Below, piece by piece: positions 10,546 through 22,975 of a DNA stretch of 64,000 bases. Location of the stretch: contig NC_055987.1 of assembly GCF_018446385.1 (NCBI RefSeq), positions 4,361,705-4,425,704 of the forward strand, written 5' to 3'. The position numbers and the translations under genes were made by a program. This DNA is from Zingiber officinale (lineage: Eukaryota > Streptophyta > Magnoliopsida > Zingiberales > Zingiberaceae). Within the stretch, counting starts at the first letter, position 1, and the number at the start of each line of letters is the position of its first letter. Below the pieces are notes generated by a model. It made no database searches. It was not told the origin of the DNA and worked only from the letters and a program-made list of their open reading frames with translations.

Positions 10546-12091
10546 TAACTAAAATGTAAATCAATCTTTAGATTTTAATCAAACCTGAAAATATAATTAA
10601 TCATCTCACAAAACAAATAAGGTTCCCTAATTGACAATTTAGAAAAAAGGTGAGATGAATTTATGTTTAAGATTAGTTAATTAAAAGCTTAAACCTAACT
10701 TAATCAAAGCAAATTAATCAAACTCAATTTAATTTTAAATATTTTTAAAATATTAAATTCAAATTTTAAAATCTTAATTATTTTTTAAATGTTAATTTAA
10801 TTTTAAATTTAAATATCTTAATTAAATATTCAAATGTTAATTAATAATAATTAAATTTAAATTTAATTATTTTTCAAATGTTAATTAATTTTTAAATTTT
10901 AAAATCTTAACTATTTTCAAATATTAATTAATTTTTAAATTATAATTAATTATTTTTAAAAAGACAGACATAAATAAATTTAAAGTTCAATATTTTTAAA
11001 TTTAAACTTACATATTTTTCAAAATTTAAATTCAAATATTCTAAAATTTTAAAAATTCAGAGATACTTAAAATTAATATTAACTCCATCTCACACAAACT
11101 CATAAGCTTAATATGTTTAACAACTTAAAAAGGGTGAGATGGAAAATCAGAAAAATAAATAATTATTTTAAATATGTTCTTAATTTTTTATGCTTCAACT
11201 CTAAGATTCCAAAACTTAAATAAGTTACCTAAATTTTTTTTGGCATTAATCAAAGAGAGAAAAAGATAGTTATGTTTAATATTTTTATTTTCAAATGTCA
11301 AAGTATTTTTCAAAAGGAAGTTAAGTTTTTCTTTGGTTTAACTATTTTTCAATGTTTAACTATTTTAACCTTAAATTTTTTTTAAAAGGTAAATTTAAAT
11401 AGTTTTTTCTGGAAAAATAAGTTTTTGAAAATTTTTTTAACTAAGTTTTTATGAAATCTTTTCAAAAAGCTTAAATAAGTTTTTTTTTGGAATCTTTTAC
11501 TTAACTAATTTTTATAAAAAACTAAGTACTTAACTAAGTTTGTTTGAACTTTTTCAGAAGCTAAGTACATGACAAAGTGTTTTTCAAATTTAAGAATTTT
11601 TCTAAATTTTTAAGGAATAAGCTAAAGCCTTTAAGTATTCTTTCAAAGATGCTAAAGCTTTCAAAAGATATCATTCAAAAATAAAATATTGTTAAAAGTC
11701 AAGTTCTTCTTCAAGACTTTTACATAAATGCTAAGTACTTTCAAAACATAGTCTATTTGAAATTATCTTTAACTCTCCCTTGTTAAAAGTTTTTCAAAGC
11801 AAAATTCTACTATCTCAAAAGCAAAATTTGTTTCAAAGTATTTGAAAATTTAAAATGTTTTATTTTGAAATTAAGTTTCCTTTCTCCCTAAATTATTTTT
11901 TATATATGCCAAAGGGGGAGAGAATATTCAAAAGTTAAGGGGGAGAGAAAGTTAAGTGAATAAGGGAGAGCTAATAAGTTAATTCTTTTCTTTAAATGAG
12001 TGAATCTCTTAACTTTTGCTATATGGTACACTTTTGCTATATGTTTTACTTAACTTTTGAATCAAGTTGTCATAATCAAAAAAGTGGAGAT
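10546..12091. other. Very AT-rich stretch, probably 3' internal region of a SIRE-like copia element
   Basis: No gene. It consists of A/T words such as TTAATTTTTAAATTT. Towards its end it has AAAGGGGGAGAGAA, AAGGGGGAGAGAAAG and finally AAAAAAGTGGAGAT just before an LTR start. Several purine tracts before the 3' LTR are usual in SIRE/Maximus elements. No gag or pol of this element is visible. Confidence 0.5.
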
Positions 12092-13380
12092 TGCTAGTGC
12101 AGGGAACACCAGATGATCGAACCTGAGTTTTGATTATGGAAAATGGTTCAAAAGTTAAGATATCTTATTATCTAACAAGTGTGACTAAGCTTGCAGAAAA
12201 GTCCTAAGTGCTCTTAGGCAAAAGTCATAGTTGATTCTAAGCAGATGGAAAATCCTAGGAGGAGGTAACCCTAAATCCTAGTGGGAGGTAACCGTAGGTC
12301 CTAGGGGGAGGTAACTCTAGGTTATGGAAAGTCTTATTTGTGGCTAGACAACAAAGACCTAGTCCGGGGGACTGAGCGAAGTCTTAGTGGGTCGAGGACT
12401 CTATATGAACATCTTGGGGGTCACAGACACCAGATGGAAGACTGGACAAATCAAGGATCGGGCATTCAACATGAAATACTGAAGTTTCGAACACTGAGCA
12501 AAAGTCCAGACGGTCTAAAGGACCGGTTTGACAAAAGGTAAACTCTCTTGAGAGGAGTGAGGACGCATTCTCCGTTGAGGGAACAGTAGACATTAGTTCA
12601 ACCTAGGATTTCAGAAATTTGAAAGTCAGAACCGGACATCCCGGAGACTGTCAAACATTTCATTAATCATATCTTATTGTGCTAATTTTGTTTTGTAGGG
12701 TATATTTTGTATTTGGACTAATATGTTTTGCAGGAAGTGGAAAGCACAAAAGAGTCTCGAATGAATAGTGTTGGAAGGCACCTTCCATGTGGCTGAAGGC
12801 ACCTTTAATGAACAGTATTCGAGGCGTCTTCCATGTGGTTGAGGCGCCTTCGAAGGGATAAAATTTGCAGAAAGCGGAAGTTATCGTCTCCGACGCTGAG
12901 GGGATAAGTGTCCTAGCTGGAGGCGCCTTTAAGGGGGTTGAAAGTGCCTTCAACAGCCCTAAAAGGCTAGTTCGAGAAAAGGGTTGTGCATAACTTGAAT
13001 TCACGACTACTCTCTTGTGCGCTACTTCAAAGATGATATGACGAATCTGTAATGCTACACTGACAACCAGAAGCTTGCAATTTCAACACCATCATTGCGG
13101 TATATTGTAATTAAATTACAGCACTTGTAATTTTGCTACTTGTAAATATTTTCCAAAATTATAGTGATTGCCCAACGAAAGTGATCAACGATCGCGGGTC
13201 TTGGAGTAGGAGTTGTCATAGGCTCCGAACCAAATAAAACTTGATCCTGTTAGCGTTGTCTCACTTTTCTTTCTTTCTTTCCACTATGTTATTCTCTGTT
13301 TTCCGAAAAATGTCAAAAGTCATGAGTGTTATTCCCCCCCCCCCCCCCCTCCTCCTCCTCTAGCATCTCTCGATCCTATA
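12092..13380 (+). repeat. SIRE/Maximus-like copia LTR (3' LTR, about 1.29 kb)
   Basis: Starts TGCTAGTGCAGGG directly after a purine tract and ends near CTCTCGATCCTATA, after a run of 17 C and CTCCTCCTCCTCTAGC. The words at the end (TGTTATTC, C-run, CTAGC, CGATCCTA) are the usual end of this LTR class. The interior has repeated GGAGGTAACC words (12240-12320) and several GGCGCC palindromes (12760-12950). No partner 5' LTR is in the window. The open frames at 12338-13004 are not genes. Confidence 0.65.
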
Positions 13381-13782
13381 GCTTTTAGCATGTCACATCA
13401 TAGAGATTTGCACACTTGTTTTACGAAAAGTGTCAGGGACGTTTTATGACATGTCCTTTCTTAGGGTTGATTTGGAAAGCGTGCATATACTTTGGGATGC
13501 GTGCAATAGCATAACAATGATATTATAAAAAGGGGTCTCCATCTACATGTGGAGGTATGTGATGCCCCATATTTCAATATGCTCATTGCTGCATTGTTCT
13601 ACTACTCTTTTCTTCCCTAAACTCGTGTACTGACTTGAGCGTTGGTGGGTCAATGTCGGAGACCCCTTCCCTGGTCTGGCATTGACGCTGCTTGTGTTAC
13701 AGGATCACTAGAAGTCTCTATTTAGACAACAACAAAGTCACATCCCCAGTTAACCAGCTTCTCAACTTTCAGGTTAGGATCA
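13381..13782 (+). repeat. Ty3/gypsy LTR fragment
   Basis: Contains a promoter (TATTATAAAAAGGGG at 13521) and CTGACTTGAGCGTTGGTGGG, followed by GACCCCTTCCCTGG and a final GGTTAGGATCA at 13772-13782. This is the same order of words as in the LTR at 8391-9261, but diverged. The upstream part is missing, cut off at the SIRE-like LTR. Confidence 0.6.
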
Positions 13783-14512
13783 CATATGATAATTTGTCTT
13801 TTAAAAATTAATAACTTTTAAGCCATATACTTTAATTCTTAAGGGTCATTAGTTAATCATACAACTTAAAACTTTTTTTTGAAAACAAATATATTATTTG
13901 CACATTATTTTATGTTGCTTTTACCTTAATGGTCCGTTTATGACACAATTAACATGCCACAAATTGCCACTTTTCTCATAAGTTCGCAAGGGTCATATGT
14001 TTCATACAATATTTCTGTTATCAAGAGGTAAGAAGTTTGCATTCATTTGCTAGTTTATGTTTAGATCAATTATGTTTATGCCAATTGGATTTTCACAATG
14101 ACACTCATATATATTGATATTGACATTGTTCAGGTAAAACAACATAGTTTCTAAATAATAATTTCTTGTACGATATGACCAATGGGTCACTACACAACAC
14201 CTGGAAGAACCTTGGTGATTGACACTGCCAAAAGTTTAGATTCTATACCATATCCATTCATAACAAAGATTTCATCTCTCTCTTCTTGCCTTTCTTTTTG
14301 TCCTTTTTGAAGATTCACTTTTAAGATTGTAGGATTCAAGGGCTAGTTATCCTCAACAGTTTGAATGCTTATTTGCAGCGAGTAACTTAGAGAAGATCTA
14401 AATCTATTCCAATTTTAGAATTTCTGAGCAGAAGATCTCATTAAATTTTGGCATCATGATATTTGAGCTTTCTTCTTGATTGTTTGTGAAGGGCATAGGA
14501 TGTTTTTTTTAT
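13783..14512. other. Intergenic, no gene seen
   Basis: AT-rich sequence without a convincing reading frame or repeat family. Confidence 0.4.
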
Positions 14513-14693
14513 TATTATGATAAAAAAAAAAAGACAGTCTGGTGCACGAAGTTCCCTCCATACGGGGTCCCGGGGAAGGATCCGTTATACGCAGTCTTAC
14601 CTTGTTTTTTGCAAGAGGCTATTTTCAGAATTCAAATCCGTGACCTTTTGATCACATGACAACAACTTTATCGTTGTGCCAAGGCTTCCCTTC
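14513..14693 (-). mobile_element. Au SINE
   Basis: Read on the minus strand it begins GAAGGGAAGCCTTGGCACAA, with an A-box-like TGGCACAACGATAAAG and a B-box-like GGTCACGGATTTGAA. It continues with GCAAGAGGCT-, TAAGACTGCGTATAACGGAT-, and CCCCGGGACCCCGTATGG-type words, and ends in a T-run (an A-run at 14521-14532 on plus). This is the plant Au SINE, a tRNA-derived non-autonomous retroposon transcribed by RNA polymerase III. It is nearly full length. Confidence 0.9.
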
Positions 14694-15212
14694 AAACAAT
14701 TGCTATGCTATAATAAACAATTGCTATGCTTGGCATGACTAATGTCATATAGGTCACTCAAGAAATTCATTTAAACTATTTTAGAGGTACATTCATTGTT
14801 TATATTTTGTTCAGAAATAACCTCTTATAATAAATTCTTTTTGGGGATCTCGTATTTGACAGGAACTTTGTGTATTGGGTTGTCCAGTTTTTATTCATTG
14901 TTTATGTTTTATGTTGTCGTCGGTTCATCCAATCATTTATTGAATTAAGGGCCTAATGTTATACTTTCTTATTTGTTAGTCTATTTTCTGCCTTAGCTTG
15001 TTAGTTATGATGAAAGCTTCATACAATGCATAATTTAGTCTAGAAGTTTATGGATTAATTACAGTTTTTTCTTAGGAAGTTGGGAAGCAAAGAGACTACG
15101 TGAGTGACAGCTTGTTCATCCCGTCTTTCTTTCTGGCTGGTTTGTGTATCTCTGTTCTTTCTTTCTTACCATTACAATAGATTAATATAATTTCTAGTCT
15201 TATAGTAAAATA
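14694..15212. other. Intergenic with a decayed copy of the 56330-56510 exon-like block
   Basis: At 14990-15180 the sequence GAAAGCTTCATACAAT...AAATTTAGTC-type words run parallel to 56330-56510, including the GGCTAC/GACTAC + GTGAGTG donor-like end. Here the frame has stop codons; the other copy is open. This shows that the duplicated block reaches further than the NLR flank. Confidence 0.5.
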
Positions 15213-16109
15213 GTATACAATAATATATTTTTATCACCAATATTAGAGGTTGCAATAGGTTAAGAGCTAGTGGACCTCTACCGATAAAGAAAGTGTCAGT
15301 GAAACGATAATCAATTAATTTATTTTGACAAGTTTATACAAAGAGTTAAACACCAATATGCTATCAAGTGTGAAAGGATTTACAGTGTTTTTGAAACTTG
15401 CCGAGCTTTTATATATATATATATATATATAAAATGCATTGAATCCCACACCCATATGGACAGTGTACTAAACTCTCACTAATATGAATCCCAAGAAAAA
15501 CCTATTGTTCACACTAAGATCATATATGTCTACATGCTATATAAATTTATAACGCAACTAAAATTGAATCCCAAACTAACTTACACTGATAAAAGGAAAA
15601 AAAACAAAAACTACCTTACACACACACAAAAAAAACTATAATCAATATATTGAAACGATGAATATACAAAGAAGGTATTATTCTCAAGTATCTTTATTTT
15701 TTTTAAACAAATTGTAAGTGAATATTTATCACAAAGTCTAGGAGTTAAGAATTAAGAACACACACAACATAATTATTAAATAAGTTCCACATTTAAATAT
15801 AAAAGTCACAAATTCGACAATAATAGTTACAAAATATTCGAATCTTAAAATGACAAATTAATATGCTATAGTACCTATTTAGCAAGTTCATAGAGATATA
15901 GTGAAAATTAAAGAAATAAGACACAATAAGTAAATTTTGTTCCCATAGTATGCGATTCTAAAGACACCATATATCGCCATAAGAGCATATCATCAAGTTA
16001 TCACTTGAATATTATTTTCAGCAAACTCCAACAGATGCTTGTCATATGCATAGTATGCCCTTAAAGAACCAGATCCTTGTTGTGATAATTAATTGAACCG
16101 TCCAAGTTC
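15213..16109. repeat. NLR1 downstream flank, duplicated at 61453-62546
   Basis: Shares long tracts with 61453-62546, starting at AATAATATATTTTTATCACC and including TTGAATCCCA, ACACACAACATAATTATTAA and the 3' end of the NLR transcript. A TA microsatellite at about 15405-15431 sits where the other copy has a longer one. No reading frame is present. Confidence 0.8.
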
Positions 16110-19100
16110 TCATTCCAATTCCAACCTTGCCTTCTAAGATAACCGTGTAAATTACATGCAATACAAGAGACAAATAAAGAATAATCAGCAATGTAAATAA
16201 TGCTAATTATCAAAGATCTGAAAAAAAGCAAAGACATTTGGGAGCTTGGACATACGATAGAAGGAATGCAAAATAAAACCTCTCTATGCATGAAAATAAC
16301 GGGCGTCAAGGGTACTTACTCTTTTATTATATGTATCCACGAAGAACTTGTCTGACTGCTCCTTCAGCTTTGGATGAACATCGCCTGAGCACTGGAAATC
16401 ATCTAGTGACATGGGAAGCCCATCCTCTGGCATCGCTTGAATCTGTGGACAGTCACATATATCTAGTGTTTTGAGAAAGGGAGAAAGTCCTATCTCTGGC
16501 AGTGATTGGAGCTGTGGACAGTTATACACCATTAACGTTTTTAGGAAGGGAAGGCAATGCAGCAGCTTTGCCGGCAGAGATTGTAGTTTCTCGCAACCAA
16601 TGAAGCTTAGAGATGTAACAGCAGTGAGGCTCCGCACCAATATCGGCTCCTCAAATATCACCTCCTCAGAACATGACACAAATACAAGTTCTGTGATGAA
16701 TGGCAGTGAGTTTCTTAGAGGAAACATTTTAAGCAGAGCAGTGTTGTCCACGCATAAATAACGCAGAGACGGCAACAAGCTCGCTGATTGTTCATCTTCT
16801 ACATCCAACTGAACCAGCTTAGGACATCCTACAATATTCAATTGCTTGAGGGATTTAAGGACTCCTAAGCACTCCATCCATCTCAACTCATCACACTTAC
16901 TGATGTACAAGTATTGCAGTTCTACCGATTGAACTAGAGAAATAGACGTTATATGTGGCCACTGGCTTATTTTCAATCCCTTGAGTGAGGGCGGTAGATG
17001 GCAGCCACCTTCCTCATCATCTTCCGTTCTGCTATTTAATTTGAGCCTGGGACAGCATTCTATTGTCAACATTTCTAGGGAAGGAGGGAAGGGAGGTAAT
17101 CTCTTTAGTTTGTGACAATAGCTGACACGAAGTTCACGCATGCAGGGAAATAGATCTTTGCCCTCGGTCCAAGACCACTCCTCCAATGCCGGCAACTCGT
17201 ATAAATAAAGCACTTCCAACTTGGGAAAACACTTGCCTTCAAATTCATGACTCAGTTGTTTCAAAGCAGGCATGCCGTCCATGTGAAGTTCAATCAGATG
17301 CAAACGTTGACCGATAAATGGCAGAACGTCATCCCATCCCTTGCAATTTACTAAGTAAAGTTTTTCCAAATTGGATAGAACTTTTGGCATCAACCAACTA
17401 GGCGACCTACTTCCATTGTACCCTTCAATTTTCAATATTTTAAGTGATTTGTGTGGCTGCAGACCTTCAATTACTTCCTCTTCCAACTTGGCATCCTTCT
17501 CATCATTCCATTCCAATACCAATTTATTTAGGCGGACTTTGTTCTTTAACTCAGCCTGCTGTGCTTCTGTGCTATCAACAACATTCTCAAGATTTTGAAT
17601 ATGAAGTGTTCCATGAAGCTGTGTCATATCCTTTAGTTGTTCAAGCTTGAGTCCGTCATCCTCTTGAACACTAAATGTTGGCAATTCTTGAAGATTAGTT
17701 AGTCTTCGTACATCCTTCACCATCACCAAAAACATGTCATCTGCATCAATGCATCTCAAATTGACCAACTTACTCAATTCTTGTGGTATATACTCTAGTT
17801 TAGAACAACCTTCTACCTTCAGTGTTTGCAAATTATAAAGGTCGAATAGTGAGTCAGGCAAAATTTTAATTTCAGAATTCCATGATATATCAAGGTAACG
17901 GAGGTGAATCAATTTACCAATATGTTCAGATAACTCCTGCAAGCCACACCGACTTACATCCAAAACGCGAATGCTTCTTAGTTTTTCAAAGAGGCTATTG
18001 GGAGGTGAATTTTTTCTCAACATCAGGGTGTGCAACTTGTCGTATCCAGAGAATTCCAACGGCAATTTTCCTTCTTCTACTCGTAGATGCCGAATAGTGG
18101 AAAGCATCTTTGTTTGTCTGTTATTTTCAATCCTACATGTCTCTTCCGCATAAATCATCTCAGCTAAATCATGTATAAGGTCATGCATCACAAATAGACC
18201 ATATACGAATTCTTGAAAGAAAGATCTGTTAACAAACTCAAGAAAATAATCGCTTCCAACATCTTCCATCCTCTTTGTGTTTTTATCTTCGATGAAGCCT
18301 TCGGCTATCCACATTTGAACCAACACAGCTTTATCGAATTTGTAGTCTTTAGGAAACACCGAGCAAAAAGCAAAACACTGCTTCATGTTTTCATTAAGAT
18401 ATTCATAACTTAAATGCAGAACAGGCATAATGTCTTCTTCATCTTGTTTTACTTTCCATATATCACTCTTCATTATGGTGTTCCAGTGTTGTTGGCGCAG
18501 ATCTGATTGCAGAACACTGCCGAGTGTCTTTGCAGCTAATGGTGAGCCCTTCAACTTACGAGCAATCTTTCTACCAATATCTTCTAGCTCCGGATAGTCT
18601 CCAGGGTTGAGTGTGCCAAATGAGCATTTCTTGAACAATTGCCAAAAGGCATCTTCGTCTAAACCATGGAGCAAAATTGGTTCCACCAAGCTAACCATTT
18701 TTGAAACTTTCACATCTCGAGTCGTAACAATGATTTTGCTACCATGAGCTCCAACTTTAAGTAGTGCACATAATTTATGCCAGATACTCTTATTATCGCT
18801 CCACACGTCATCAAGAACAAGCAGAAACTTCTTATCTGCAATATGCTCATGGAGTAGTTTTTGAAGAGGTTCTAACCCCATGTTATCATATCGTTTTTGT
18901 GGAGCTACTGACTGTATTATAGATTTAACGAGTCCTTGCACAGTGAAATTGTCAGACACACAGACCCAAATCTTGAGGTGAAAATGAACCTGAACTCTGT
19001 TGTGTTTGTGCGCATACTGAGCAAGAGTAGTCTTTCCAGCCCCTCCTATCCCGACAATGGGCAAGACGGAGAAGGTATCGTTGACAAATGCCGATGCAGG

Positions 19101-19730
19101 TTCCACCTGATTAGCTGACTCCAACAACCAGTCTACCACTTGATTCAGTTCTTTGTCTCTGCCAAACATTATGTCCGTCGCCGGGGAAGAGCATGATTCT
19201 CTGGCCTGAAACTTCACCTCAGGTTGCTTCCTTCTATCATGTGGTGGTAACACATTCATGATGCTCTTCATACGATTAGCAATTTTCTCCAGCCTTCCTT
19301 GCATCTTCCTCACTCTAGCCCTCATATCATCTTCCTCCAAGGAATGAGAAGAACCCAGCAACTTTATTTTTGCAGCATAAAACATGTTTGAAAGGCCACT
19401 GGAGCCACTTGCTGCCTTGTCCTCTTCTTTACCTTTGACTTTCTGTCTGAGGACATGGTATTGGAACTCATCTATCAAGTCCTCAGCATCATAAGCAGCA
19501 TCCTTGAGTTCCTGCATCAATGTCTTCCACTTGGTGTTGTTGCTCCGGCTAATCTGCACCTCGTCAAGGATGATTTGAATCTCCAGCAGCGACGGGTGCA
19601 GATTTTCCATGTCCTCAGCGAAACCCCGGCGCTGGGCAAACAGTTGGATGGATTTATCGCTGGCCTTATCGATCAAGGTCTGGATGAAGGCCTGCGCGAA
19701 CCATCCCCCCACTGTTAGTGCGACCGCCAT
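16110..19730 (-). CDS. NLR1: CC-NB-ARC-LRR (CNL) disease-resistance protein, complete
   Basis: Intracellular immune receptor of the monocot CNL class, expected in cytosol or at membranes. Residues are counted from Met at 19730. The coiled-coil Rx-N domain is about 1-160 with EDLIDEF (83-89). The NB-ARC domain has P-loop GIGGAGKTTL (227-236), kinase 2 LLVLDDVW (303-310), KIIVTTRD (332-339), GSPLAA (395-400, GLPL motif), CFAFCSVFP (452-460) and VMHDL (514-518). LRRs follow from about 540 to near the end. All key ATPase residues are present. The open frame extends upstream to 19790 only through TTG and across a splice acceptor, so ATG 19730 is chosen. The exon most likely ends at 16320 (phase 0, donor GTAAGT) and joins a short last exon, 16133-16110, encoding KARLELE and a stop: 1144 aa. 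Unspliced, the frame ends at 16284 (1148 aa). Ligand unknown. Confidence 0.93.
16134..16319 (-). other. Probable last intron of NLR1 (186 bp)
   Basis: Donor AGA|GTAAGT and acceptor TTATCTTAG|AAG on the minus strand. The same donor, phase and a closely similar short terminal exon occur in NLR2 (62568-62845), although the intron bodies differ in length. Preservation of the ending LELE plus stop in both copies supports it. Confidence 0.6.
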
Positions 19731-19779
19731 CTGATTGCAGAAGAGAGCAGCGGCAGATCCCTGTTTACTTCTCTCAGAT

Positions 19780-19935
19780 CTGCAAGCCAAAAGAGTTGCA
19801 AAAACAAAACAAAGACAGTAGTAATCAATGTGGCAAACGCCATGTAGTAGATCGAACTATTGATTTGATTGATGGCAAATTATAAGGATTAATATATATA
19901 GCAAAGCAATATATATGTATACGAGATTTGATTAC
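19780..19935 (-). other. Probable 5' leader intron of NLR1 (156 bp)
   Basis: Minus-strand donor TTGGAG|GTAATC at 19936/19935 and acceptor TTTTGGCTTGCAG|ATCTGAG at 19780/19779. It places the first ATG after splicing at 19730 and explains why the open frame can be extended falsely to 19790. Confidence 0.55.
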
Positions 19936-19984
19936 CTCCAAATAAAGTGGATCTAGAGGTGATCGTTGCTGCCGTTGAGTGTGT

Positions 19985-20132
19985 GATGCTTCTGCAAACT
20001 ACAGAATACTCTCAGGAAGCAAATATTGCTAAAAGGAAGTTGCAGATCAAAGCAAAGTTGGGCGATGCTTCTGCAAACTACCGAATACTCACCGGAAGCA
20101 AATATTGCTAAAAGGAAGTTGGAGATCTAGGT
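19985..20132. repeat. 79-bp tandem duplication in the NLR1 leader/promoter
   Basis: GATGCTTCTGCAAACTAC begins at 19985 and again at 20064, and both copies run on through GGAAGCAAATATTGCTAAAA and GGAAGTTG. They differ by only a few bases. It lies 50-200 bp upstream of the inferred leader intron, where the transcription start is expected. Confidence 0.9.
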
Positions 20133-21212
20133 CAACCTGTAGACTTCCGTGTTTTCAGTTCACCGGAAGCTGATTCGGCCAGGATTAATTAAAAATATTT
20201 AATATATAATATAATAATAAAAATGAATCTATCTGAATTGAACGTTTAATTCAATTCAACTAAACTCTTTCCCCTTCAATTTTTGTTTGTTTTTTTTTTC
20301 GAGCTTGCTAATCAAACATAAATTAAAAGTATTTAATTTATAATTACATAGATAAATAGATTTATTTGGGCCATTAAATTCATTAATCTCTCTTTCATTC
20401 TTTTTTTCCGTCTCACTTTTATAAGCACAAGTTTATCTAGACCGTTAAATTTATTCATTTTTTACCCCGCTTAAACTTATTTATTTTTAGAAGCGGACTA
20501 AATAAGAGTTAATTAAATATATTTAATTTGCACAATAGGTTTTTAGACCATTCATTCAATAAACATTGACTAAAAACATTTACTTTATATAATTACAAAG
20601 ATAAAGTACCCTTGCTGGATAATGTGTTAGTTCTCAATCAAAGATACTAACTTTGGATTCAAGAATTATTCTGCATTTAGCAAGTCCTTAGCTTATGAGC
20701 CATGAATTATTTACTCTCCTAGAGAGCAACAATAATAACAAAGCAAATAATTGACCAATAAATATCTCAGATTGAATGCCTCAATTAACAGCTTCAGATA
20801 AATCTTGTTAAGATTCAACAGGAAGAGACCAAAAAAAAAAACAACCTCGTATATCTCCCTAGTTTTTGGAACACCGAATATTGAAACTGCTCTAGCTATA
20901 TTAGAATTTAGAATCGTCACTTTATCATCATTTGTTATCATCAATTAAAATCAATTTTCAAATATTATTTATTTAATCAACAATTGCACATGTCATCTAT
21001 GATATAATATCAATATGAGTAAATCTAATAGATCAACTAAAATGTGAGCAACTTGAGCCAATATCATCAGATAGTGTAATGTCATATGTATAGGCTAAAA
21101 ATTGCCTCAGAGTATAATACTGTCGCATACGTCATCTGACGTACGGACTATCAGCCCTCACCGGTGGAAGACATAATCAACACTGACCAAGGGCTACATC
21201 ACACCACCAGGC
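20133..21212. other. AT-rich NLR1 upstream region, no gene seen
   Basis: No credible reading frame and no known repeat. It presumably contains distal promoter sequence of NLR1. The last 90 bases (CATCTGACGTACGG...) are less AT-rich and appear to continue at 22976 across the inserted LTR. Confidence 0.4.
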
Positions 21213-22975
21213 TGTAAGGAACTAGGGCGCTAAACACGCTTATGTGCAGTGGAAAACTTCTAGTTGCTCCAGAAGATCCATGCGAAGGGAAAAAAATTAT
21301 ACTAAGTTTTACAAAAGTTCATAAGAGGTTTATATCTTTGGTGCGTGCACACGGACTCCAAAAAGCTTGGATTTGAGCATGATCACACGTTCGCGCTTCT
21401 ACGGTATCCACACGAACAAGTCTTGCCTTCGTTTATCTCACAAACTCAGAAGTTAGAGATCGAAACCACCTAAGGTTGTGCTAGCAACATAGAGAAGGGG
21501 TTTTGGCCCAGAGAAGAGAAGAGGAAGGAGAGAATGAAGATCTACCCAAAAATGAAGAGAAAAATGCTTAAGTATTTTCATCTAAAGAAAACACTTAATG
21601 AGCATTAATTCAATTAATGAGCCTTAATATGTATTTACACTCCATTAAGGACCACACTTGAAACTCCTCATTTTAAATTCAATTTCAAAAATTGAATGAA
21701 ATGATTCATTGAATTTCGAAATTCAATAAATATCTTCATTAATCCTCACTTGAGTCTAACTCAAGTCTAATTCAAGCTAACTCAAGTCTAACTCAAGTCT
21801 AATTCAATCGAGTCTTAATTAATCTCATGCAATGCAAATTCAATGAATCACTATTTCATTAATTCGAATTGACTCCTTGAGTCTAATTTGAATTGGACTC
21901 AATCCAATAATTAGATCCAATTGAGTCTAACTCAACAAGTCCAATTCGGATTAGACTTAATCCAATGATTCATCATATAAACCCATCTTCAAATCTACTT
22001 ATTTTTTGCGTGTGACCCAATAGGTTCTCGTAACGTTGACAATTTATCTAAATCAACATTTAGATACATAAGCAATGAGTGGTATCTAGCAAGGTATCAT
22101 TGCTACCCAAGTAACGAGAAAGTCGAGATCCGACCTAACCTGTCCGTGGCTATTATCTTTATGACTTAGTCCATCTATCCTTGATATCTAAATTAATCAA
22201 TGAGGCATAGACCGTGTCATTCTCTTATCAACCTTTGTGCTTCTTGATCTCTAAGTAGACACACTCAATCAAATAAGCTCAATATCTCATATTGACTCAT
22301 TTGAACATGGCTATGCTTTCTTGTGTCCTACTAATCAAGGGTCCCGCAGATATGCTTCCGTCATATGGAAGGGATAGATCTCATCTACATCACTCACATC
22401 CCTCTGCATAATTCATTGCATATCCAGTGATCGACTTTATTGTCCACCTTGTTATAGGTGACGTTTGTCGATACCAAAGTACACAACTTCTTATGTAAGG
22501 AACCGTAGTGACTTCAGGTCTAAGGACTATTCATACCAATAGTCACATGAAAATGTTTATGACACTCATATAACGATCCATGAAATATTCTTAAGGCGAG
22601 TCATTCAGTATATATTCTCTAATATATACTCATGTGTCAACCTGATATCTCATATCCATGACTTGTGAGATTAAGTCATCCATTGACCTACATACTAGTC
22701 TCAACGTATTAATATTATCCTTGTATATTAATACTTGACTAGGAATAGTTAAGAGTAGTATTCTATGTATATCTACAATATCTCATTATCAATTCAACCA
22801 ATTGATATGTTGTAGATAAGAACCTACTACCCAAGGATATTATTATACTTATTCAATTGACACTGAACTGAAATAAATATAATAACCAACTTTACCTTTT
22901 ATTAATAATGAAATATGATACAAAAATGAGTCATTTACAATCATCTCATAATTGGTACTAGGGCTATTACTAACA
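21213..22975 (-). repeat. Solo LTR, 1.76 kb (family not identified)
   Basis: Minus-strand start TGTTAGTAATAGCCCTAGTA at 22975 and end GCGCCCTAGTTCCTTACA at 21213, so it has TG...CA ends. It is flanked by CAGGC on the left and CAGGA on the right, a 4/5 target-site match. No coding sequence is inside. A run of short TCTAACTCAAG/AATTCAA words lies at 21750-21960. Confidence 0.65.

Noticed and set aside
14640-14693. tRNA gene
   Set aside because: The A- and B-box-like words belong to the tRNA-derived head of the Au SINE; no cloverleaf can be completed.
16061-16309. Minus-strand 82-codon frame downstream of NLR1
   Set aside because: It spans the inferred last intron and 3' untranslated region and has no start context; the same area in NLR2 is not conserved in this frame.
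19731-19790. 20-residue N-terminal extension of NLR1
   Set aside because: Begins with TTG and crosses a good splice acceptor (TTGGCTTGCAG); ATG at 19730 starts the canonical coiled-coil domain.
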